A DNA stretch of 6,314 bases from NCBI GenBank assembly GCA_023411445.1, contig JAEYOT010000858.1:1-6314 (forward strand), in the 5' to 3' direction. Of this stretch, positions 1-5,185 are shown in pieces. Made by a program: the position numbers and the translations under genes. The notes below the pieces were generated by a model. It had not been told where the DNA came from and did not search any database. It saw only the letters and a program-made list of their open reading frames with translations. The stretch's first letter is position 1; every line of letters begins with the position of its first letter. The stretch comes from Pseudomonadota bacterium. GTDB lineage: Bacteria > Myxococcota_A > Polyangia > Polyangiales > Polyangiaceae.

Positions 1-363
1 GCGGCCGCCCGCCGCCGGGCGCGGCGGCACTGGCTCGTTCGGGTCCGCCTCCGGAGCATGACAGCCCTGACAGAACGGCAGCGGCTCGAGCGCGAAGGCA
101 CGCTGATACACCGGATCCGTGTGGGAGCGCGCGTGCAGGGAGCTCTGCCACTCGCGCGCGATCTCGACGTGGCAGCCTTCGCACTCGCGGTTGCGGCGCG
201 CCGCTTCCTCCGCGCCACGGCCGCGCGGCGCTGGGCCGGGAACGAGGCTCGCCGCAACGACGCGAGCTGCTGGCGGTGCGTGGCCAGTCTCCGGCTTCGC
301 GCAGGCGAGCAGCGTGCTCGGGGCTAGCGCCACCACCACCGTCCATCCCTTCACCGACGTCAC
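1..363 (-). CDS. Multiheme c-type cytochrome lipoprotein (N-terminal part, runs off left edge)
   Basis: The minus-strand frame stays open from base 363 to the window edge, giving 121 codons. An in-frame TAA lies at 376-378, so the start must be among GTG codons at 366, 363 or 354. I chose 363 because a GAGG lies 4 nt upstream of it; 354 is also plausible. The N-terminus is a lipoprotein signal: Lys-5, a hydrophobic stretch, then the lipobox LLAC with the lipidated Cys at residue 21. A Pro/Ala-rich spacer follows, then two haem-binding CxxCH motifs, CEGCH at residues 61-65 and CQGCH at 98-102. Between them is a REWQSSLHARSHTDPV segment typical of cytochrome c554-like multiheme proteins, where the extra His often ligates haem iron. 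The expected role is electron transfer at the periplasmic face of a membrane. More CxxCH motifs are likely beyond the edge. The exact subfamily and redox partner cannot be read from this fragment. Confidence 0.85.
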   Translation of the reverse strand, partial: MTSVKGWTVVVALAPSTLLACAKPETGHAPPAARVVAASLVPGPAPRGRGAEEAARRNRECEGCHVEIAREWQSSLHARSHTDPVYQRAFALEPLPFCQGCHAPEADPNEPVPPRPAAGGR

Positions 364-400
364 CACGCCTCGACGTTACCTCGACGGGGCGTACCGGTCG

Positions 401-410
401 CACAATTGTG
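401..410. promoter_or_regulatory. Perfect palindrome CACAATTGTG, candidate operator
   Basis: CACAATTGTG reads the same on both strands and sits in a divergent intergenic region, 38 bp upstream of the cytochrome start and about 115 bp upstream of the ThDP-enzyme start. The symmetry does not extend beyond 10 bp. A dimeric regulator site is an inference; an isolated 10-bp palindrome can also occur by chance. Confidence 0.25.
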
Positions 411-439
411 TCGCGTTGGGGCGTCGTTACCCATGAGGG

Positions 440-456
440 TGGGAGAAACACTCCCA
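440..456. other. Short stem-loop TGGGAG-AAACA-CTCCCA upstream of the ThDP-enzyme gene
   Basis: A 6-bp perfect stem (440-445 with 451-456) closes a 5-nt AAACA loop. It lies 30 bp before the alternative GTG start at 487 and 69 bp before the preferred ATG. There is no T-run after it on the plus strand, so it is not a typical intrinsic terminator. It could be a leader hairpin or a regulator half-site pair; no function is shown. Confidence 0.3.
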
Positions 457-525
457 AGACTAAAGAGCTGAGCGCCATTGCCGTAGGTGACTGAAAATGT
501 TCCTGGCAGAATTTGCGCGCCTGCG

Positions 526-2313
526 ATGGCTTCGATCGACCTAGACCCGCTCGAGCTGCCGGCCGCACACGCCATCTTGCGCATCCTCGAGGCCGAGGGC
601 GTCGAGTACGTGTTCGGGGTGCCGGGTGGTCCGCTGACCGGCTTCTTCGAAGCGCTGCAGCAGCGTCAGCGCATCCGCTTCGTGCTGGCCAAGCATGAAT
701 GCGGCGCGGCCTTCATGGCGGCCACGTACGCGCGCGTCAGCGGCAAGCTCGCCGTCTGCTGCGTGACCAGTGGTCCCGGCGCGACCAACGCGCTCACCGG
801 CATCGCCGGCGCCTACGCCGACGGCGTGCCGCTACTGCTGCTCACCGGGCAGGTCGCGACCCACGTCTTCGGCAAGGGGGCGATCCAAGAGAGCTCGGTG
901 TTCGGCACGGACTTGGTCGAGCTGCTACGCCCCGTGACGCTGGCTTCGACGATGTTCCCGGCCGTGGGGCGCATCCCGGACCTGGTGCGCGGCGCGATCC
1001 GTACGGCCATGACGGGCCGGCGCGGTCCGGTGCACCTGAGCATGCCCGCCGACATGCTGGCTCGGCCGGTGCGCCTGAACGAGCTCAGCGCGCCGCAGTA
1101 CCGCGCGACGGGCGCGCCGTTCGATCCGCAAGCGGTCGAGGCGGCGGCGCAGGCGCTGTGGAAGGCGAAGCGCCCGTGCATCCTGGCCGGAAATGGCGTC
1201 GCGCTGGCCGGTGCCAGCCAGGAGCTATTGGCCTTGGCCGGCTCGCAGCAGATTCCGGTCGCGACCTCGCCCAAGGGCAAGGGCACCTTCCCGGAGCAGC
1301 ACGAGCTGTCGCTGGGAGTGCTCGGCTTCGGAGGTCACGATCTGGCGGAGCGCTACGTCGAAGCGGCGGGTGTCGACGCCTTGTTGGTCGTGGGCTCCAG
1401 CTTGAACGAGTTCGTCACCAACGGCTTCAGCTTCACGCTCGGGCGGGCGCCGCTGCTTCACCTCGACGTCGATCCGCGCGCTATCGGGCGAAATTACCCC
1501 GTGACGATCGCGATGATCGGTGACGCGCGCGCGTCGCTGGCGGCGCTGCACGAACGGCTGGAGCAGCTGGGGCCTCCGCCCGAACGTGAGCGCGAGCCGC
1601 TGGCGGCCCTGCGCACCACGACGCCGCGTTATCTCGCGGCCGAAGCGCTCGAGTCCGACGCGCGGCCGCTCAAGCCGCAGCGCGTGATGCGGGAGCTCTC
1701 GCGAGCCTTGCCCGAGGACGCGCTCCTGTTCGTCGACAACGGCACGTCGATCATCTGGGCCACGCATTACTTCGAAGCTCGCCGTCCGAACGGCTACTTC
1801 ATCGATCTGGGGCTGGCCTCGATGGGCAGCGCAGTGGCTGGAGTGGTCGGCGGGGCGCTCGCGGCTCCGGGCCGGCGCGCCGTCGCGCTGGTGGGCGACG
1901 CCGCCTTCGCGATGAACGGGATGGAAGTGCACACGGCGGCCGAGTACCGGCTACCGGTGGTGTGGCTGGTGCTGAACAACGGCGGCCACGGCATGGTGCA
2001 GCAGGGGGAGACCATCATGAAGGGCGCCTCCTTCGGTACCTCGCAGTTCCGCAGCGCGCTCGACATCGCCGCGCTGGGGCGCTCACTCGGGGCGGAAGGC
2101 GTGAGCGTGGACGCTCCCCTGCAGCTGCGCGCGGCGCTGGAGCGCGCGCTCGCCGCCGATGGGCCCACCGTGATCGACATCAAGATCGACGCTCAGGAGA
2201 TCGCGCCGACGCTCATCCGGCGCGCTCAGACGCTGGCCGACTTCATGGCGCTGAGCCGGCTCACGGATCCGCCCACCTCGCTGAAGCCGCCCACCTCCCC
2301 GCCGCTGCGCTGA
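526..2313 (+). CDS. Thiamine-diphosphate-dependent enzyme, acetolactate synthase superfamily
   Basis: This 595-aa protein has the three-part layout of ThDP 2-keto-acid enzymes: an N-terminal PYR domain (about 10-175), a central domain (about 190-330) and a C-terminal PP domain (about 375-560). Visible motifs are FGVPGG (30-35), the cofactor-activating Glu in KHECGA (E58), TGQV (107-110), AIQE (119-122) and the metal/ThDP-binding motif from GD (457-458) to NN (484-485). The chemistry expected is decarboxylation of a 2-keto acid with transfer or release of the aldehyde unit, in the cytoplasm. Length fits acetolactate synthase large subunits, but the site differs: classical enzymes have FQE and, from memory, a Lys in the following TK segment, whereas here AIQE is followed by PVTLAS without Lys. 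No small regulatory subunit gene is next to it. The substrate is therefore open. The tail is Pro-rich (LTDPPTSLKPPTSPP) and probably disordered. I chose ATG 526 because homologous domains begin just after it; GTG 487 would add 13 residues. Neither start has a strong ribosome binding site. Confidence 0.9.
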   Translation: MASIDLDPLELPAAHAILRILEAEGVEYVFGVPGGPLTGFFEALQQRQRIRFVLAKHECGAAFMAATYARVSGKLAVCCVTSGPGATNALTGIAGAYADGVPLLLLTGQVATHVFGKGAIQESSVFGTDLVELLRPVTLASTMFPAVGRIPDLVRGAIRTAMTGRRGPVHLSMPADMLARPVRLNELSAPQYRATGAPFDPQAVEAAAQALWKAKRPCILAGNGVALAGASQELLALAGSQQIPVATSPKGKGTFPEQHELSLGVLGFGGHDLAERYVEAAGVDALLVVGSSLNEFVTNGFSFTLGRAPLLHLDVDPRAIGRNYPVTIAMIGDARASLAALHERLEQLGPPPEREREPLAALRTTTPRYLAAEALESDARPLKPQRVMRELSRALPEDALLFVDNGTSIIWATHYFEARRPNGYFIDLGLASMGSAVAGVVGGALAAPGRRAVALVGDAAFAMNGMEVHTAAEYRLPVVWLVLNNGGHGMVQQGETIMKGASFGTSQFRSALDIAALGRSLGAEGVSVDAPLQLRAALERALAADGPTVIDIKIDAQEIAPTLIRRAQTLADFMALSRLTDPPTSLKPPTSPPLR

Positions 2314-2323
2314 AACGGTGGCG

Positions 2324-2758
2324 TCAAGCGAGCTTGCGCTGGCGCAGCTCCTGGATGGCTCGACGCGCGTCGAACGGCACGGGCTTGGGCGGGTCGTGGA
2401 TCAGCGCGTCTTCCACGGTGGCGCGAACGTGGATCGCATAGCGCTTGGGCGCTAGCAGCATGATGGCGCCGAGGGCATTACGCTTCAGCGCGACGACGAA
2501 GCCCGTACCTTCGAACACCGCGACCGCGAAGTGCACGTGCGACATGATGTCCGGCAGCGCGGCTGCCTGCTCCTTGCGGACGGCGTCGCTCGGGCTCTTG
2601 CTGTCCGCCGGCATGATGAACAAAGCAACGAGCGGCTTGCCCTGGCGCTCGTGCGCCTGCGCGAGCTCCGCCGCATAACGAGGCACGTCTCCCAGCTCGG
2701 GCTCTCGGCCCCAACGAACGGTGTACAGCCCACTCTGGACGTGGGATTGAAACGACAT
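2324..2758 (-). CDS. Small STAS-like protein of unknown function
   Basis: This 144-aa cytoplasmic protein has no signal peptide or membrane segment. The order of predicted elements is strand (GLYTVRWGRE, about 10-19), helix (PELGDVPRYAAELAQA), strand (PLVALFIMPAD, about 42-52), helix with AAALPDIMSHV, strand (HFAVAVFEG), then a long helical C-terminal half with LLAPKRY. This beta-alpha alternation resembles STAS/SpoIIAA-like domains, which act as partner-binding switches, but I see no certain family signature. The fold is an inference and the function unknown. It is the second gene of a minus-strand pair, 21 bp after the SnoaL-like gene, and it ends 10 bp from the convergent ThDP-enzyme gene. 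That leaves no room for a separate terminator. The ATG start is supported by AGAAGG just upstream. Confidence 0.82.
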   Translation of the reverse strand: MSFQSHVQSGLYTVRWGREPELGDVPRYAAELAQAHERQGKPLVALFIMPADSKSPSDAVRKEQAAALPDIMSHVHFAVAVFEGTGFVVALKRNALGAIMLLAPKRYAIHVRATVEDALIHDPPKPVPFDARRAIQELRQRKLA

Positions 2759-2761
2759 GAG

Positions 2762-2767
2762 CCTTCT
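2762..2767 (-). promoter_or_regulatory. Ribosome binding site AGAAGG for the STAS-like gene
   Basis: On the minus strand AGAAGG precedes the ATG at 2758 by 3 nt. It is the only Shine-Dalgarno-like element in the 21-bp gap after the SnoaL-like stop codon. It supports both the chosen start and translation from a shared transcript. Confidence 0.55.
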
Positions 2768-2779
2768 TTATAGCCGAGC

Positions 2780-3184
2780 TCAGCCCCAGAACGCGTCGAA
2801 CTCGTAGAGATCCACCGGGACGGTGCGGCCTGCGACAATTTTGCCGTTTTCGAAGCGAAAGACCACACAGTGGTCGCTGTCTAGCCGCTTACCAGGGCGG
2901 TCGGCCCGGATGCGACCGTACACGAACAGGTGCCGCTCGTCGGCGACCACCGACTCGAGCTCCAAGCGCAGGGTGCCCTGGCTCAGCTCTTTGGTGCGGC
3001 GGAGCATCTGCAAGAGCCCGTTGATGTCGTGAGTGTGTCCGGCGAGAGGACTCTTGCCGGGAACGATGTACTCCACGTTCTCAGCCACCAGCTCGGAGAC
3101 GGTGCTGAGGTCGTTGCGGTTGAATGCTTCCATCATGCGGCGGTACGCGAGCACGTGGGGGTGAGCGCTGGCAGGCTCGGACAT
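2780..3184 (-). CDS. SnoaL/NTF2-like (ketosteroid-isomerase-fold) protein
   Basis: This is a 134-aa single-domain protein, the usual size for the NTF2-like superfamily. Family features are the N-terminal helix with YRRMMEAFNRNDLSTVSELV (about 14-33), then ENVEYIVPGKSPLAG, where the Pro-Gly and Pro-Leu-Ala-Gly turns lead into the pocket. Next come the helix GLLQMLRR and the strand block HLFVYGRIRADR ... CVVFRFENGKIVAG. The end VDLYEFDAFW matches the D-xx-FW close common in SnoaL-like proteins. The fold forms a cone-shaped pocket used by polyketide cyclases, isomerases and many small-molecule binders; the ligand here cannot be read. There is no signal peptide. It is the first gene of a minus-strand pair. 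No strong ribosome binding site precedes the ATG, and the divergent H1-DUF1801 gene begins only 33 bp away. Confidence 0.88.
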   Translation of the reverse strand: MSEPASAHPHVLAYRRMMEAFNRNDLSTVSELVAENVEYIVPGKSPLAGHTHDINGLLQMLRRTKELSQGTLRLELESVVADERHLFVYGRIRADRPGKRLDSDHCVVFRFENGKIVAGRTVPVDLYEFDAFWG

Positions 3185-3217
3185 GCGCTAACTATGCTAT
3201 GAAAATTGCCACTCGAA
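3185..3217. promoter_or_regulatory. 33-bp AT-richer divergent gap, likely start-proximal promoter elements
   Basis: This short gap separates two divergent start codons and is clearly richer in A/T than its surroundings. On the plus strand TATGCT (3193-3198) is a loose -10-like match, but I see no good -35. Either the two promoters overlap each other, or part of each lies inside the opposing gene. If the plus-strand gene uses TTG at 3206, the gap shrinks to 21 bp. Confidence 0.35.
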
Positions 3218-3955
3218 ATGCCAGCCCCTGACCATGCCAAGTCGTCCGCGCAAAAGCCCGCCAGAAAGAGCGTGAACAAGGCGCCAAAGAACGTGAAGCA
3301 GGCGCCGAAGGCGACGAGCGGACGCGCTGCTTTGAAGACTGGCAAAAAGGCGCCGAAGGCGATGGCGAAGAAAGCGCCGAAGGCGGTGGCGCCGAAGGCG
3401 ATGGCGAAGAAAGCGCCGAAGGCGATGGCGAAGAAGGCGCCGAAAGCGGTGGCGAAGAAGGCGCCGAAGGCGGTGGCGAAGAAGGCGCCGAAGCTGGTCC
3501 GGCCCCGCGCGAAGGCAGAGCCCACCTTGTCGCGCGCGGCGCGCCAGGCGCTCTCGCAGAAGCGCGCGATCGCTGCCGCCCTAGCGCCCGCCGTGGACGG
3601 CACGCAGATCGTGGACGCCTACATGCGCGACGTGGATCACCCGTTCAAGCAGGAGATGCAGGCGGTGCGCGAGATCATCTTGGGCGCTTCACCGAAGATC
3701 CTCGAGCGCATCAAATGGAATGCTCCGAGCTTCTACTACAAAGAAGATCTTGGCGCGTTCCACCCGCGGGCGACCGAGTACGCGCACCTCATCCTGCTTT
3801 TTCCGGATGGCAAAGGCATGGACGACAGCAGCGGCTTGCTCGAGGGCAACCACAAGGATCGTCGCGAAGCCAAGTTTTACAGCATGGATGACGTGCTCAA
3901 GAAGAAGCCGGCGCTCGAGAAGCTGGTGAAGAGCTGGGTCGCGCGGCGCGGCTGA
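3218..3955 (+). CDS. DUF1801 (YdhG-like) domain protein with histone-H1-like Lys/Ala/Pro repeat tail
   Basis: The protein (245 aa) has two parts. Residues 1 to about 120 are very basic and low in complexity, with KAPK units from about residue 21. Residues 42-94 form a regular 8-residue array (A/G)KKAPKA(M/V), like the disordered DNA-binding tails of histone H1 and bacterial H1-like proteins such as HctB or BpH1. Residues about 130-243 match DUF1801: QIVDAYMRDVDHPFKQEM, VREIILGA, the hallmark IKWNAPSFYY (165-174), then LILLFPDG and a C-terminal helix. The family includes Bacillus subtilis YdhG, reported as a frataxin-like iron chaperone (Fra); most members are uncharacterised. Most family members I know of are little more than the domain, so the tail is an added module. 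Nucleoid or nucleic-acid targeting of the DUF1801 domain is my inference. I chose ATG 3218; TTG 3206, four codons upstream in frame, is possible. No strong ribosome binding site precedes either. Confidence 0.87.
   Translation: MPAPDHAKSSAQKPARKSVNKAPKNVKQAPKATSGRAALKTGKKAPKAMAKKAPKAVAPKAMAKKAPKAMAKKAPKAVAKKAPKAVAKKAPKLVRPRAKAEPTLSRAARQALSQKRAIAAALAPAVDGTQIVDAYMRDVDHPFKQEMQAVREIILGASPKILERIKWNAPSFYYKEDLGAFHPRATEYAHLILLFPDGKGMDDSSGLLEGNHKDRREAKFYSMDDVLKKKPALEKLVKSWVARRG
3341..3499 (+). repeat. 24-bp coding tandem repeat, (A/G)KKAPKA(M/V) units
   Basis: Six full 24-bp units and one shortened unit lie head to tail: 3341-3364, 3365-3388, a 15-bp unit 3389-3403 (APKAM), then 3404-3427, 3428-3451, 3452-3475 and 3476-3499. 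The units are nearly identical at the DNA level, differing mainly in aag/aaa for Lys and atg/gtg for Met/Val. The final unit ends LV instead of AV. The short unit keeps the frame by losing exactly 9 bp, as expected from replication slippage. Copy number is likely to vary between strains. Confidence 0.9.
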
Positions 3956-4009
3956 GCTGAGCGCGTTCGGCGCCGCTCACGAGCAGCGTCATTTGCTCGC
4001 GAGCTCAGC
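3951..4009 (+). terminator. Weak inverted repeats after the H1-DUF1801 gene
   Basis: GCTGAGCT (3951-3958, overlapping the stop codon) is the reverse complement of AGCTCAGC (4002-4009). Inside it, CGAGCA (3980-3985) can pair with TGCTCG (3994-3999) around an 8-nt loop. There is no T-run, so this is not a textbook intrinsic terminator. It may help end transcription, or be a chance outcome of GC-rich sequence. Confidence 0.25.
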
Positions 4010-4120
4010 GCAAACTCGTGGCGAAAACTGGATAGGCACCAATTCGAGTTGGGCGGGCGTGCTCCGACGGTTTAGCGCCCCCGCTGATCGTGTTATGTGG
4101 TCCTTCGGAGAGGAGCTCGC
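4010..4120 (+). promoter_or_regulatory. Upstream region of the Cys-rich lipoprotein gene
   Basis: This non-coding stretch holds some A/T-richer patches and must contain the lipoprotein promoter if the gene is transcribed on its own. A loose pair TTGGGC (4049-4054) and TTAGCG (4072-4077), with a 17-bp spacer, is the best I can find and is weak. I looked for a sigma-54 -24/-12 element around 4034-4054 and the spacing does not fit. Confidence 0.3.
4107..4115 (+). promoter_or_regulatory. Strong ribosome binding site GGAGAGGAG
   Basis: GGAGAGGAG lies 5 nt before ATG 4121 and is the best Shine-Dalgarno sequence in the window. It fixes the lipoprotein start at 4121; the in-frame GTG at 4097, eight codons earlier, lies upstream of this site. 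It suggests high translation compared with its neighbours. Confidence 0.85.
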
Positions 4121-5128
4121 ATGGCTTTTTCACGTCAGCTTGCAGTGGTTAGCATCTTGGGCGCCTGTTTCTTCACGGCTGTGGCTTGCAGCGACGACGA
4201 AGACAAGAAGGCTACGGAAGGAGACGCGGGCGAGGGTGGGGAAGGCATTGCTGGCACCGGAGGTGGCAGCGGCGGCACCGAGAGCCCCACGGCAGGCTCG
4301 GGCGGCAGCGCAGGCAGCGCGGGCTCTGCCCAGGCGGGGCACGGGGGTGAAGCGGGCGGCGCGGCAGGCAGCGCGGGTGAAGCGGGCGGCGGCGGCGCAG
4401 CCGGTGAAGCGGGCGCCGGGGGCGTGTCCGGCGAAGGGGGCGGCGGCCCCGATTCAGGTGCGGGTGGCATGGCAGGGAGCCCCGCCGAGACGGCTCAGGC
4501 CTGCCTCGAGCAATGCGATGTCGATGGCGACTGTACCGATCCGAGCTCGTTCCATCTCCGAGCGTGCGATCAGGTAACCAAGCGCTGTTACACGCCGCAG
4601 GAAATCTGCACGGAGTCCGCCGACTGCATGCCCTGGCGCAATGTTTGGGCTTCATGCGCCGAGCAAGAGGAATGCGACCTCTTCGGTGCCGTTTGCGTCG
4701 CGTACGCAGGCAAGGGCTACTGTGCCTACCCGGCTCTGGATGGCATGTGCTTCCTCCCGGGCGAGGAGGTGCAGGAGCTGCTGCAGTTCGGCGTCGAGAA
4801 CCCTGAGCTTGTCGCGATCTGCGCCGCCACGAGTGGTCGCTGCAACGCGGGCAAGTGCATCTATGGCTGTAGCGACGAGACGATTGGCTGTCCGGAGGGT
4901 GGCGGCAACACCTGCAACCCGACCACCGGGCTGTGTGAGTGCCAGGACGGCACCGAGTGTAAGAGCGGCGTGTGCGGGGAGAGCTCACGTTGCGTGGAGT
5001 GCGTCACCAACGAGCACTGCCCTGGCGGGATTACGGGCTTGGACGTGTGCGTAGCTGGCAAGTGCGGCTGCAGCGGCAAGGACGTCTGCCCGGAGCCGAC
5101 CGCGAACACGACGGCCGTGTGCGAATGA
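4121..5128 (+). CDS. Cysteine-rich surface lipoprotein with Gly/Ala/Ser linker
   Basis: This 335-aa protein has three parts. Residues 1-23 are a lipoprotein signal: Arg-5, a hydrophobic core, then AVAC with Cys-23 as the likely lipidation site and acidic SDDED after it. LGAC at residues 13-16 is a less likely alternative. Residues about 31-126 are a Gly/Ala/Ser/Glu-rich flexible linker with GEAGG repeats. Residues 128-335 hold 30 cysteines in patterns such as CDVDGDC, CTESADC, CQDGTEC, CVECVTNEHC and CVAGKCGC, with a likely all-disulfide fold. This CxxxxDC / CVEC...C style is common in secreted and outer-membrane proteins of myxobacteria, where it often occurs in repeated small domains. No catalytic motif is visible; adhesion, matrix or ligand binding are guesses. 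The Ser/Thr kinase gene starts 57 bp downstream on the same strand, so co-transcription is possible. Confidence 0.88.
   Translation: MAFSRQLAVVSILGACFFTAVACSDDEDKKATEGDAGEGGEGIAGTGGGSGGTESPTAGSGGSAGSAGSAQAGHGGEAGGAAGSAGEAGGGGAAGEAGAGGVSGEGGGGPDSGAGGMAGSPAETAQACLEQCDVDGDCTDPSSFHLRACDQVTKRCYTPQEICTESADCMPWRNVWASCAEQEECDLFGAVCVAYAGKGYCAYPALDGMCFLPGEEVQELLQFGVENPELVAICAATSGRCNAGKCIYGCSDETIGCPEGGGNTCNPTTGLCECQDGTECKSGVCGESSRCVECVTNEHCPGGITGLDVCVAGKCGCSGKDVCPEPTANTTAVCE
4346..4418 (+). repeat. Three copies of a 16-bp GGTGAAGCGGGCGGCG motif in the lipoprotein linker
   Basis: Copies lie at 4346-4361, 4376-4391 and 4403-4418, spaced 30 and 27 bp apart; the third has one mismatch. They encode GEAGG or GEAGA. 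The spacing keeps the reading frame, as expected for expansion of a low-complexity linker by slippage or unequal recombination. The repeat is not an independent element. Confidence 0.6.
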
Positions 5129-5185
5129 GCTAAATTTCGAGGTTTCGAGCCCCCGGGCCAGGGGCGTGGTATCAATGACGGCCCC
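5129..5185 (+). other. 57-bp spacer with TTTCGAG direct repeat and GC-rich hairpin before the kinase gene
   Basis: TTTCGAG occurs twice, at 5135-5141 and 5143-5149. It is followed at once by a perfect 5-bp stem, GCCCC (5149-5153) with GGGGC (5161-5165), around a 7-nt loop. There is no T-run. It could be an attenuating or terminating hairpin between the lipoprotein and kinase genes, or a kinase leader structure. A five-codon reading frame at 5175-5189 (MTAP then stop) overlaps the kinase start codon; it may be chance or a short coupled leader. Confidence 0.35.

Larger units (their letters stand above)
364..525. promoter_or_regulatory. Divergent intergenic region between the cytochrome and ThDP-enzyme genes
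   Basis: This stretch separates two genes transcribed away from each other, so it should hold promoters for both. It is less GC-rich than the flanking genes. I find no convincing -35/-10 pair on either strand. It contains a perfect 10-bp palindrome (401-410) and a short hairpin (440-456), listed separately. If the ThDP enzyme starts at GTG 487 and not at ATG 526, the right part of this region is coding. Confidence 0.5.

Noticed and set aside
58..494. Three overlapping plus-strand frames of 72-105 codons at the left end
   Set aside because: The minus strand over 1-363 encodes a lipoprotein signal and two CxxCH motifs in one frame, so the plus-strand frames there are shadows. The part beyond 363 is the divergent control region.
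813..1286. Minus-strand open frame of 157 codons inside the ThDP-enzyme gene
   Set aside because: It is a shadow of the real plus-strand gene in GC-rich DNA. Its product has no recognisable domain, while the plus strand encodes conserved ThDP motifs across the same bases.
1225..1932. Minus-strand open frame of 235 codons
   Set aside because: The composition is Arg/Gln/His-rich, as expected for an antisense frame, and it lies wholly within the catalytic domains of the ThDP enzyme.
3341..3499. Possible CRISPR array, from the regular repeats
   Set aside because: The units are contiguous without spacers, in frame, and encode a low-complexity protein tail.
3133..3603. Minus-strand frame with repeated AFGAFFA segments that looks like a membrane protein
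   Set aside because: The repeats are the antisense reading of the 24-bp array encoding the KKAPKA tail. The plus-strand frame continues into a conserved DUF1801 domain, so the plus strand is the real gene.
4034..4054. Possible sigma-54 promoter (GGCAC ... TTGGGC)
   Set aside because: The distance between the GG and GC elements is too long for the -24/-12 consensus.
4097..4120. Earlier GTG start for the lipoprotein
   Set aside because: The strong GGAGAGGAG site lies inside this segment and points to ATG 4121, which also gives a normal signal peptide.
4135..4988. Pro-rich and Arg-rich minus-strand frames opposite the lipoprotein gene
   Set aside because: They are antisense shadows of the Gly/Ala linker and the Cys-rich domain. 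The plus-strand gene has a strong ribosome binding site, a signal peptide and regular cysteine modules.
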